A stretch of DNA of 64,000 bases from Ifrita kowaldi (taxonomy: Eukaryota > Chordata > Aves > Passeriformes > Cinclosomatidae): NCBI GenBank assembly GCA_013398055.1, contig VZRS01007507.1:186001-250000 (forward strand), in the 5' to 3' direction. The notes beneath the pieces were generated by a model, which was given only the letters and a program-made list of their open reading frames with translations, made no database searches and had not been told where the DNA came from. Shown here one piece after another: positions 50,101 through 61,500 of the stretch (the stretch's first letter is position 1; each line of letters opens with the position of its first letter). The position numbers and the translations under genes were made by a program.

Positions 50101-53100
50101 ATAATCACTGGCATTACTAAGAAGAGGCACAAAAGTGTTGAGGCAGAAACATGTTTGAGGTATGCCTCTTGTAAGATGGAAAAAAGCCCTGAACAGTTAG
50201 ATGTATGTTGCATACATTTTTGCAGTATTAAAGTGACCAGGTAAAACTGCGAGGATCGATCTTGAAGTGCCAATTCCTCCTCCATAACCTCCTGCAGACA
50301 TTTCAATGGCTGCTTGCTACTTGACAGTACACAGTTTGCATGGTCTTAACAAGTCAGAAGAACCGAACTGCTTTTGATCAGAAACAAAAGGCTGAAGGCG
50401 TATCACAGCTTGGGTTGACTTAAGGGCTTGAAATTTATTATGAAAAATCAGTGTTTGCTTTCAAAACACCTCTAAATGTTCTTCATTGAGGTTTTCTCAA
50501 AGATAGAAAAAAAATGCTTTGATACAACAGATTTTTTTAAATGGGTGTGGTTGTACACAGCTGCCAGCTGTAGCCCAATCAATGGGTGCCGGAGTAGATA
50601 TCCCACTACAAAATCCAACTGGAGGTTGTAAAAACACTGCTCTGTCAATGGGGGAGGCAAAGGTTTGGCCCTGGGTAATTCATACCATCAATTTTCTTCT
50701 GCCCTAACTTCCTTCTATGTCCTGATTCACAAAGCTCCTTTGAAGTTACATTTCCAGCCTTGTGTTACTCTGTACAGTGGACAATTTACAAGAGATAAAA
50801 ATCTGCCTCGTTGCTTTCCAGGTGTGAAGCACCAACTCCCCACATCAGCCTACACTGTTCAAAGAACAAAAGCAAGACTTCTGTTTCTATATGGGAAATA
50901 ATCTCCAGTGAAAAGCCACATCTTCCTTGGTGTGGTTAGTGCCATAAAAATAAATTAAGACAACAGGGTTCTCAGAATTAGGAATTCTTCACATTCTTCT
51001 GAGAGATTCTGATTTGAATTCAGAATGTGGTTTCATAGAGGAAAATTATACTTGCAGTTTTCTTTGTAAACATTCTCAACTCTGTTATAATAACTGTGGT
51101 AATGTGAATTGAATGCAGAAAAATACATTTTATAATTGATTATTCACCAGGTGCTAAAACACTAAATGATCTACATGACATAGGCACATGCTGGAGTGAC
51201 TTCATTTGTTATAATGTGTAACTTCTCAAGAAGAACTGCTTTAGGTGATCTGCACTGCTGAATCTGAAAAATGCAATCTGCTTTGTCATTATTTAAGAAG
51301 TACATCCTAGAATACACATGTGAATTATTTGTAAATATGACTGACTGACTTGCTTTATTTTTAGCACAACATTTGGGCTGTGTCTTGTGGCAAGCTTGTG
51401 CATCAGTGATGTACAACACTGAAGTCATTAAAACAGCATCTGCAAGTTTTTTCATGAACACAAGCCAAAGTCAATATCTCACCAGTTAAATAATGCATTT
51501 CATAATTATAGCAAATATTTAATTTTCAAACAAATATCTTTTTGCTCTCTCAGAATCAACAGCAGAAGTTAACACGATGGTTCACAATTAATAAGGACCC
51601 AGGAGAAAACCTCACACAATCAGTACTTTTCATCTACAAATTTATGAAATGTTATCAATTATTCATATCATATTTACTACTGGGAGTGGTGAATACGACA
51701 ATCATTCCTGCTGGAGAACTAGTCAGTTTTCTTTAAAATGCTGCAAGCAGCGTAATTCAATTCTAAAATTGTTATACAGAGATTAAAGGACACTTTTAGG
51801 ACCTGAATGTTCTGCATGAACATTGTTTTCAATTAACTGAACCACAATTTTCCTAATTGATCAATCCCAACACTCTTCTTTAGAAACCTAGACTTAGAGC
51901 CACAATGTGAATCACCCTGCAATTCCCAAGAGATACTAAATCTTACAGAAACCTCTCTCTGATGCAGTAGTTACCTAGCAGCAAAACCTAGCAACCCTGT
52001 AGTATGAGATTAATCCCATAACGATCATCATGAAGTAATATCTAAAAGACATTTTATTTAAGTATGACATCCAAAGGTGTATAAAAATGCAATGCAAAAA
52101 TCCTCAGGCTTTTAACTGTTCAGCTATACAAATTAGAAAAGACTACCCACCAGCATGACAAGCTATTTATTTGTTTTCAGCAGGGTCTCATTTGCTCAGC
52201 TCTCCCAACAAAGGCAGAAAAAACCCCCCAGATTTACAAAAGGATGCACAAACCTTTTAGATGTGACTAAGATATTCAAAACCCTTCCTTAGCTACAATT
52301 TAATGTTCCAGCAATGAAATCCCTTAGGCCCTACTGCTAAACCACAAATGCAAAATTCTTCAGGTATAGGCTCTGCTCAGCTTCTTGGAACCAAAGTCCT
52401 AGCAGGGCACTCAAACTAAAAACTGCCTCTCCTTTCTCTTCCACACCACAGTGAGCATTTTCGAATCACCTTAGTGTGACCAGGACTCGCACAAAGACAG
52501 CCAGGCATAAGCTCTCCTTGCTCTGAGCTGTCCATTTGCATTTACCCAACCCTCACCTGAGAGGAAGGGGATTACTCTCAAGGACTGGTACTGTGGTGCC
52601 AGGAGGATAGAGTGTTAGTCAGCATGTAGCATTTTCCCTGAGGGATGGGACATCCTTGCCCCAAATCAAGGAACAGGAAAACCTGGAGCTAGGTTTCTTA
52701 CCTCCTTAGTAAAATCCTACCACACCCCATAACATCTCTTCTTGGCTGTCTGGGATGGTTCCCTACACAGCTGACTGGGAACCTACATGCTTTCACTGGA
52801 TGGCTGAAGACTCCACCAGGTGAATGGCACTTAAAACGTTTGTCGCAGCAACACTCTGCAAAGTTCCTTTCCAAATATAGTCTAATCCCTCCTTGAGCCT
52901 TTACTTTGTTTGTTTAGCATGCTCTGATTCCACTGTGAGCTGCATACACACTTCTGAAGGTCAGCTTGGGCCTGGGCAGCTTTTAGAGCACTGCTCAGGC
53001 ACAACAGTACCAAAATCTCTGGGTGTGCCCTAAAACTCCTATCAGGCAGACATAGTTTAGAACTGTGCAACAGAAAGAGAATCAACACCTTTACTGAAGC

Positions 53101-56100
53101 TCTGTATTTTCCCCTCATACTAAATGTTAGGCTTTGCAAAGGTATTTGTACTTGTACATTGAAGAATGTGGTTGCCTACTGCTTAAAAATGCTTTGGCAT
53201 CCTTGGGTAAAATGCCAAATTAAAAGCACCCAAAAGCTGCAGTTTTCCTTTGTTAAAAGAATAGAGGAGCATGAGCTGAAGTACAAACTTTCCTGATTTG
53301 CTTTAATTACACAGAACAAGAAAAACTGTTCTCCAGTGGGAAGGGGGAAAGGCAATTCAAGCCTTGCACCAGTTAAGCTCTCAGGTTTCCTATGGGACTA
53401 ATGAAGGGAGCAATAAGGGTGTGAATACTAAAGAATATCTGTGTCAGATTCTTGCTGAACTGCCACGTGACAGTAACAGTTGTCACCAAACCGTAAGATT
53501 AAATTGGACCAGGAAAACTGATAGGAAAGAGCTCTGGTATATATTCCTGGGCTGCCAAGTCATATATTTAACTATAAAAAGTACATAATGGACTATGACA
53601 GTGCTTTTAAGAGAATGGTTTGGCCACAGAGATAAATAAAAAGCCAAAAAGAAAATAAATGTTCTGGTGGTTCTTGTCCTTCAACACAAACAGGAGCTTT
53701 ATCCACGCCATGAGCCCTGCCTGAGTGCAGCCCACACACACCCTGGCAAGGCACATTCTGAAACCCACACGCTGACAGAAACACCTTCAGAATTCATCTG
53801 CCAGTGAGGGATTACAACCAATAATGCTGCAAGACTTGACTTTTGCTTCTAATTGTTAAATACAGAACAATTATAACATGGAATTTATTTTTCTCATGTC
53901 CAGCTATACCCACAACAGGCACCCTGTTATAGCCAGTTCTGACTACAATCAGCAATTGATTTTAAGCACTTCTATGAACACAACTGAGTCATTAACATCT
54001 TCAGATAGCATTGCTTACCTTAAATCTTTCTGAAACCCCTTCAGTGATGCTGATTGTGAATTCAGCTATTTTTGGAGTACGGAACTTTCCCTTCTTGCGA
54101 TCAGGTTCATATTCTGTTTTTGTTTTGACCACAACCTTTAAGAAAAAGAATCAATCACAAAACTATCAACTAAAGCTGGCCACAAAACTCTTAATTATTT
54201 TTTAACCCTTCTTTTATCTGCTTACAAGCACATCTAGCACCCTATTTTCCCATCCTCACTTCGTGTAATTCTTCTTTGAAAGCTCTAAATTATTACTTAT
54301 TTTTTCCAGCATATCAATCATCAACTAACTTACCTCTCAAAGTGGTTTTGATGGACCTACAGGAAGACTCGTTGTTCAACAGTCTCACAAAGGTTCAATT
54401 GTTTCATCTGTGGTGATACTGTGCTGTTATACTATGCAAGGATAGAACAAATCCAAATCATGGACCTTCCCACTTCGTATAGTTTGAAAATAGCCACCTC
54501 CATTTGCTTCAGGAAATTCCATTAAAGGGATTTCAAACTGGAGACCAACAGAAGACTACTGAAGAGTACCCATAAAGTTCTTGCAGATGATGATGCTGTG
54601 TTCTTTGATGGCAGGATTTTGAGTTTAAAAAAAAGAAGTACAATAACCCATGCAGTCTAGTTGCTATTCACCATGTGATAGACTATGGCCCTTGGCACTC
54701 TTATTTTTAACATCTAATTTCTGAATTATCAGCTGCAAGCAGCAAGATGCACACGAACCCTTGTGTTAATGAGATTTCTTCAAACACCCAAGGCTCTTCA
54801 GTTTATTCCTTGCTATGAACTACTGCCCCAAGCTGCACAATTTAGCACCTTACCTGTATTCCCAAAATATTCATTACGTCAGTTTTCTCTCTAGTGTTCT
54901 CCTCGGCATTCTAATCATACAAAATTTTCACATCCCTAACCTATTTGCCTCGTTTTTGTCTTCTTCATTTTTCAGGATCTTTTTCCAAGTATTGTTCTCA
55001 AGCTAGGGTGCAGTTGATTGTACTGGTGGTGCTATTACAATTTACTCAATTTCCTCTGTTTTTCCAAGGAATAAATATCTACTCTTTCAGAATTTTGAGA
55101 ATCAAATTCTATCTTTAGCACAGCCTGCGGTATCAATAGCAAATACATTATCACAGAAAGACCTGTGTTGGAAGGGACCTTAAAGATTATCTTGTTCCAA
55201 CCCCATGACATGGGTAGGGACCCCTTCCACTAGACCAGGCTGCTCAGAGCTCTGTCCAGCCTGGCCTTGAGCACTGCCAGGGATGGAGCATCCTCAGCTT
55301 CTCTGGGCAACCTGTGCCAGGGCTTCCCCACCCTCACACTAAAGCTACTCTCAGTTTGAAGCCATTCCCCCTTGTCTTGTCACTACATGCCCTTGTAAAA
55401 AGTCTCTTTCCATCTTTCTGAAATTAAGACTGTGACACTTCAGGTAGCCAGACTCTGAAATTCCGAGCTTTGGTCTCTTCTTCTCACTTCCCTGAAAGGT
55501 ACCTAGAATGTGTAACTGTACCTAGACTCAGTACCATAAAGTTTATTAGACACTTTGACAGTACTACACATATTTGTTCAGGACAGAAGTTTAAAAACTA
55601 CTTACCTATTTTCAGCTATAATTGATAAGATAGTAGTTATTACTTATTTAACTTTATAGCTGCCCAACAGCATCATGGAAGTTAACTGCCTGATGATTTC
55701 TGGAATGCTTTTTAACAATTTAGTTCCCTTCCTCCTCCCTTTATGTTGCATAATCTCAGGCAACTCAAATCACATTCAGCTGACACTGAATGTACAGTTC
55801 TAACTGCTTAGTTATGTAATGTCTTCTTTTGTTTAACATATCTAAATAAGAATTTAAATCACTTCATCCCTCTAATTTAGAAACTGTCAAAATCATCAAA
55901 TCCTTAGCGCTGTAGTCACTACTGTTCAAGAAGTTATGCTTCACTGCCATGCTGGAGCCTTGCAAGTGAATAATAAGCATAGATATATGAAGTATGTACT
56001 CCTATTCATTATACATGAGTATCTGCATACTTCAGAATTTTATCAGTGTATCAATCTTTTCTTAATACTGTTTCTTTTCTTCACATCAGTTGCTCTGCTC

Positions 56101-57950
56101 CTGCCTTTGAGTCTGTAGCAACCAGTAAAGAGACATTGACATGACTAACCAGTTACAGGATGCCAACAGGACCAATAAATTCATGTATTTAATTTTCCCC
56201 CTCTATGTTTGCAAAAGGCAAAGAAAGCTAATATACAATTGGACAGTGGAGAGTAGAAGAACCAAACAAATATTCATTTATTTAAGCTTCTAGCTTAGCT
56301 GGACATTTGCTTTCACTTAAGGCAAATGCCATCCAGGTGGGAGGAGTTCTGCTCCATTCTAGTAGGAGCAACGGGGCTGGCACAGAACCCCCTGGACTCA
56401 CTACAGAGGCTGTGCTCAGGTTAAACCTATTACCACACAGATCCCTCATTCAGACTTCTGCTTAGCAGTGCAGAAACAGAACAAATTCCTTTGGTCATTG
56501 GTCCTTGGTAATCGGTTATATCCAGTCACCAGTTGGCAGATGTATCAGACACGGTAAGACTTAACTTGTTCTAAAGCCTTAGGGTGTGATTTTGTCCTCA
56601 GTTACAAGATTTACACCCATGTAACTGAGGGCATAAAATGGACCCTCAGGCTCCTGAACAGCTGTTATGGCTTATTGCATTTATGCCTGCCAACTGGTCA
56701 CCACACACAACACAGAACGGTGTTGATAGCAATTAAAATGGAAGTCACACATTTATTTGTATTGCCTACAAGCAACATTCTACTGAGGAAAATTTTACAA
56801 GCTAAAATTCTTTAAGATAAGATTATTTGATTTTTTTTTTTGAGGTTTCAGGAATGTATAGCTATCAGTTTAACTAGAAGTAAAATTCAGCTTGTGGAAG
56901 ACACAAGGCCAAAAATAAAAACTGTATGAAGACCACAAAGCTTTTTATTACCAGATGCATGTGGGAAAGGTGCAAGAATCCTATTAAAACAGGATACTGA
57001 AAACCCTGAAAAAATCCTACTCTTGTGTGCCTCGTGTAGTAGTGCTTACTGAATTCTTTATTGTGATGACAATAAACATATTTACAGGCTATCACATCAC
57101 CTTTCTAAATCTTTAAAACTAAATCCCTAATAATCGAGGCATGTAATGAGGAATGCAGGAAGCACATTTCCCTTCCAACCTGTAAGCAGCTCACTGGACT
57201 GTCCCCTTGCAGCTACAGAGGATATCTGAATCACCTATTTGGAGGTTTTCGAACAAAATAAATTGCCAAGGAGAAAACTCAATGGCCTGTTCTCATCTCA
57301 TTATTTCAGCTTGTCTGGGGTTAGCATTTCTTACTGAAGCACAGAAGGAAAATGGAAGTGCTCTCTGTTGCCACTATGCCCATGCCCATCTTGCAGAGAA
57401 ATAAGGCAGGGGTCTATTCCCCCACCAGGGGGTCATTTTCTGGGCAGATAAAATTTGTATTATTCACAGAAAATATACAGTACCTTCCAGATACAAGAAA
57501 GAAAGATACCGAATAGGAAGGGCTATGACAATACAGCACAGAGAAGCTTGCATTCATATAGTATATGTTTCATATAGCAGCACTGAAATCTCTATATGCT
57601 TATTGCTAACATTCCACACTGATTTTGAATGCAAATCATCATTACTGGATTTTCATGAGCTTAGCTGTTCGGGTTTTTTTCCCCAGAGGGAACTAGCATG
57701 CCTTGAAACACCCCCTATTTCTTACCCTTTCTAAGCTGCTCGTTACCCATAACCTATTCTTTTGTTGTTTGCTTCAGATTCGGGTGTGATTCTCAAGGGT
57801 GGAAACTAAAGCCTACTGTACCTTATCAGGAGGTGGGAACTGGAGCTGATTGACATCCAGGGGTGTGATCAGGGGGATGGTGTCAAATCCATCCTCCAAA
57901 AGGGGCTGCTTTGTGCTCTTCTCGCTGAAATTATTCCCCAGTTTCACCAT
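37932..57950 (-). CDS. NSG1: NSG1 (NEEP21) neuronal vesicle trafficking protein
   Basis: NSG1 is a small single-pass endosomal protein of neurons that promotes recycling of AMPA receptors and other cargo, acting with GRIP1 and syntaxin-13; relatives are NSG2 and calcyon. CDS exons on the minus strand: 57822-57950, 54019-54135, 43365-43475, 37932-38132. Their lengths (129, 117, 111 and 201) are all multiples of three, every intron is phase 0, and together they encode 185 residues plus TAG, equal to human. Visible parts are a cytosolic N-terminus with a PLLEDGF segment (residues 16-22) and a Pro-rich FPPPDK, a basic VKTKTEYEPDRKKGK stretch, a transmembrane helix at about residues 83-103 ([20 protein letters not shown]), and the conserved C-terminal ITRSVSPWMTVLSEEKL. 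Two Cys (CPEGFVFK and NNQCIP) flank the last exon junction. Identity with human is high throughout. Confidence 0.97.
38133..43364 (-). other. NSG1: NSG1 intron, about 5.2 kb
   Basis: No recognised transposon or gene. Open frames of about 100 codons at 40384-40683, 41423-41761 and 41676-41981 have no family likeness. There is a 15-A run near 39458. Confidence 0.82.
43365..43475 (-). CDS. NSG1: NSG1 transmembrane exon
   Basis: Encodes residues 83-119: [37 protein letters not shown]. The whole hydrophobic helix is in this one phase-0 exon. Minus-strand acceptor tttctttacag, donor aag|gtaaat. Confidence 0.97.
43476..54018 (-). other. NSG1: NSG1 intron, about 10.5 kb
   Basis: Mostly unique AT-rich sequence. 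I found no LTR, CR1 tail, tRNA or exon here, and the many 60-95-codon frames on both strands show no family likeness. Confidence 0.8.
54019..54135 (-). CDS. NSG1: NSG1 coding exon 2
   Basis: Encodes residues 44-82: VVVKTKTEYEPDRKKGKFRT, PKIAEFTISITEGVSERFK. Minus-strand acceptor tttttcttaaag, donor aag|gtaagc. Confidence 0.97.
54136..57821 (-). other. NSG1: NSG1 intron, about 3.7 kb
   Basis: Contains the CR1 fragment at 55150-55422. Otherwise no recognised element. Confidence 0.85.
55150..55422 (-). mobile_element. CR1 LINE 3' fragment (minus)
   Basis: TTGGAAGGGACCTTAAAGAT, CACTAGACCAGGCTGCTCA, CTTCTCTGGGCAACCTGTGC, TTTGAAGCCATTCCCCCTTG and GTCACTACATGCCCTTGTAA occur in the order of an avian CR1 3' end read in reverse. 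The 3' terminus is at the left (ATCACAGAA) and the element is 5'-truncated at the right. It has the same orientation as NSG1. The good match suggests a moderately young copy. Confidence 0.93.
57822..57950 (-). CDS. NSG1: NSG1 first coding exon with start codon
   Basis: ATG at 57950-57948 in the context agaATGG, with A at -3 and G at +4. Encodes residues 1-43: MVKLGNNFSEKSTKQPLLED, GFDTIPLITPLDVNQLQFPP, PDK. Donor aag|gtacag. The exon probably continues upstream as 5' UTR to 58062, where a strong acceptor (tttttttttacag) ends; no earlier ATG lies between. Confidence 0.97.
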
Positions 57951-58062
57951 TCTTCCAGGATAGAGGGATTTTTCTGCTGGCACACACAGGCACACACGCA
58001 CAGAAATGCAAAATATCAGAAACCAGACCTTTTCCCAGCCCTCGGGGGACCCGAAATACCTT
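57951..58062 (-). other. NSG1: NSG1 5' UTR part of the start-codon exon (inferred)
   Basis: Bounded at the right by a long T-rich tract and cag on the minus strand, at 58063-58075. It has no upstream ATG. A second possible acceptor (gtgtgtgccag) lies nearer the start, at about 57977. Confidence 0.6.
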
Positions 58063-58219
58063 CTGTAAAAAAAAATTTAAAAAAGAATACGCGTTGGTCG
58101 CTGTGACTCAGTTAGGTATTGGCGTTCTAGGAAGTACGAACGATGACCAGAGCTTCGACTACCAAAGTTAAAAAAACCCCAAACCACCACGAACACAAAA
58201 CAGCACCCCAAATCCCCGA

Positions 58220-58530
58220 CACGTCAGTCTGGTGCGAGCGATGCCCGCCGGCGCGGCCCGGTGCGGCANCTGCTTGTGCCCGGCACGGCGAGCCCCGACA
58301 GCCCCGGCGAGGGCAGCGGCGGTGGCTCGGGCGGGGAAACTGCGCTAAACGAGGCGGCGGCGGGGGGCCCCGGCCTCGCCTTCCCCGCCGGCGGCCGCCT
58401 GTGCCGGGGTGAGCTCGCCGGCTGTGCTCCCTCCAGCCGTTCCTGCGGGGAAGGGACGAGCGTGCGGTCAGCACGGTGAGAGCCAGGCCCCGTGTCCGCT
58501 CTGCGAAGCGGGGGGGATGAGAACATTGGG
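58220..58530 (-). promoter_or_regulatory. NSG1: CpG island, likely NSG1 promoter and first exon
   Basis: The densest run of CpG dinucleotides and the highest GC in the window, lying directly upstream of the NSG1 start-codon exon. No TATA box is evident, typical of CpG-island promoters. The non-coding first exon and its donor could not be placed. The base at 58269 is unresolved (n). Open frames of 70-124 codons here on both strands follow from the GC content and are not genes. Confidence 0.75.
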
Positions 58531-58599
58531 GCCGGCTCTCGCGTCACTCCAGGGCAAAGGCGTATTGCGGAGCCTTGCAGCCGAGAGAGAGAGGACATC

Positions 58600-61500
58600 T
58601 TACAGCTTGGCTGGCTCGGGGCGGAAAAAACCGGAGTGATTCATATTCACTGCGCTGTCTCCTATAACCCAAGGCAACCAGCATGGTCATCTGTAGTCTT
58701 GCAGGTGCACTGCTCCCCAGCCGGTGGAGCAAAAAGCGCTGTGGGCGATGCAACAAGTGACTGGGATGGGAGGCAGCTCTGAGACAGAAGAGGCAGACAG
58801 GTGCTCAGCCTAGAGCCAGTTTCACGCTTCAAAACCAACCAACCTCTTCTCACAGATGCCAGCATGAGCAGCCTCTCTGCGTGGTTTGTTCCAGTTGCCC
58901 AATCCAACATGCGTTGTTTTCCTGAGGTCAATGGTCTGTAATGCTAGAGGCCCTTTCTGGCTGTGGCACAAAGCAAGTCGTGTCTCCAGCTATGGATCAT
59001 CCTGTCTCTCATTTATTTCTCCCATCAGTGTTCTGTCCTGAGTAAATAAAGTGTAAAATAAGCTTGTCTTACCTGAGTAACATTTCATAAATCACGCTTG
59101 CATGTGTTAAATAAAAGAAAAAGGGTTTCATTTTATATAGAAAATTGCACCTGTGACTAGAAATGAGGGGGTTTCTCAGAAAACAAGAAACACTTGAATT
59201 ATTTAATTGCAGCAAAGCCCTTGTCTTACAAGTGTTCTTGAACAGAGCAGATGAATAACCCACAGATGGATGAGTGTAATCCATTCATTTGTGTGTGAAG
59301 CCAAAGTCATACAGAATCCAAATGACATCAAAAGTCCATGTGATGATCAGAAGTGTATTTGACAGTATACTACAGGGAGCCAAAATAACACATCGAATGG
59401 TTTAACAAATTGACTGACTAGGTCCTTTTATCTCCAGCTTCTGTGATTTTATACTTGAGCCCTTTTGGCTGAAGATGGTGAAAAGCTTTGGGCAATTGTA
59501 TTTTTAGTGTGTGCCTGCGGAAGTATCAGTATTGGATTAAGATGAATGGATGTAAATTCCCCAGTTGGCTCGTGAGGTTTTTTTTTTTTAGTTATGTGAG
59601 CATGTGCACAGGTTACTCTGTTTTAGTGTCTGTTGTAGAGAAAAGGAGAAATTTGGACAGCCTGTTTACAGAGTGAGTTATTCTCTTTGCTGCTGTGGAT
59701 TTCTCTAATGGTATCTGCCTTTTAGGAACTTATGCTAACTAGTCTTATCTGATTCTCTAGTCTTACAGAAAAAACCTTTTTGTTAAGTGACTGGACACTA
59801 CAGTTGTTGCCACTCAGTACTTACACTCAGTGGCTTACATCTTTTTCATTTTAAGTGCATTTCGCTCCATGTACTGTGATGTAAAAGAAAAAAATCTCTG
59901 TGTTTGTGTGTGCATGTACATGCACACACACAAATATCTGTGACTAGTAAGTGTCTTTATTTGCCAGCTATGCAAAATGAGCAGTTAAGAGGCTTTAATT
60001 TCTGATGTCAAATAGCCAACTACAGTTTGCTACTGATGGTTTCAGAAGAAGGAAATGAAGTAACTTAGGAACAAAGCTGATATGCTTCCTGGTCAGAAGT
60101 TGCTGCCTTAACAAGGCAAAAAGGTGTATATTAACACAGACATTATTTGAAAATAAATTGATTCTTAAAAACTAGCACACCTCTTTTCTCCAGGGCTCCT
60201 GCTGTAGGTCATTTTGCTATGGTTATTCAGGGGGTTTTAAATTTGGGGAAGGAGCTGTCCTCTATCTTCTACAGAGTAACTCGAGTTCCAGGTGCTTAAC
60301 AAATAAGACACATCCTTGCTGCCACTGAAGTATCGTGGCCAGCAATCTTTATCTCGTGTTAGTTATCTCTGAGGAAACATGATAGCTCCTTGTGGGTATG
60401 TGGGTAACAGGAAAAGCAGCCAATGCACAGAACTGATGACCCAGTGGCTACTCTCATTAAGTCAGATCGTACCCTGATTTACTTACTCTGAAACCTTAAT
60501 GGTCTAAGTGAGGTTAGAATTCACTGTGTCTACTGGAATTTTCTGGTTTCATAGTCTGCCTGACTATGAAAGCAGAAAATTTGCACTTTGCCATCAAGCA
60601 GGTGTAGTACTTCCTAACGAACTAACTAATGGAGAAAAAAAAAAGAAGCAATGTGAAGCTTGTGTTTGCTGGCACTTGGTCTAGGAAATGATACAGAAGT
60701 CTTTTTAAAATAACAGCAGGTCCATGTCCCACAAAAGCTGGAGAAAGACCAAGTGCATGGGACAGCCTGCATTTTCACCTAAATCAAGAACACTTGCCAA
60801 GCCCTCATTTTGAAGCAGAAACATGAAGAAAAAAGTCACAGAGTCTCTACATATGGAAATTAAGGAAATGTTGTAAACTGGTAAGTTCCATAGGGCTGGG
60901 CTTCTGATTCATCACAGGCAAAACTTCTAGAAATTACAGGATTTTTTTCCTGCAGAATAGTTTTTCTTAAAATGAGGCCGAAATTGTGACAATTAATCAA
61001 TTATTTGTGATTTGATGATGCCTTATTCAGGTTGGCCACATGTCTTTTTCTTTGTGGGTTGTAGTTTACTGACACAATCAACTGAAATGGCTCTTCTGGA
61101 GCCATTACAATTTGTTGTGTTAGTGCAGCTGAAAACACTTCAACGTGCCATGTGTCACGCTTTGTCAAGTTAACAGTTGATGTTTCCAAATCAGGATTAG
61201 GAACAGTGCTGATGCAGTGCAATGCTGCAATTGCTTGTGCAACATAAGCATTTGTGAAAGGGAACAAACTCTGCTGAAGGAAAGCAGCGCTACCTATTGT
61301 TGTTTGTCAGGTGTCCCAGCAGTTTATTTACCCTGAAGCATCCAGTCCCTTTGGTATCTGAGGTTACTTACAAATACCAAAGAAGAAGAGCATTCTCACC
61401 AATCCATTTTAGGAAGCCAATAATCTTCAGAAATTATATTAAACTCTTAGTCAGCAATAGGGAAACTTGGATTAAGTGATGTAGCAAAGGAGGTGCAGGA

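Noticed and set aside
58127..58639. Several overlapping 70-124-codon frames on both strands at the CpG island
   Set aside because: Open frames in many phases on both strands are expected in GC-rich DNA. They are Arg/Pro/Ala/Gly-rich, cross an unresolved base and resemble no known protein.
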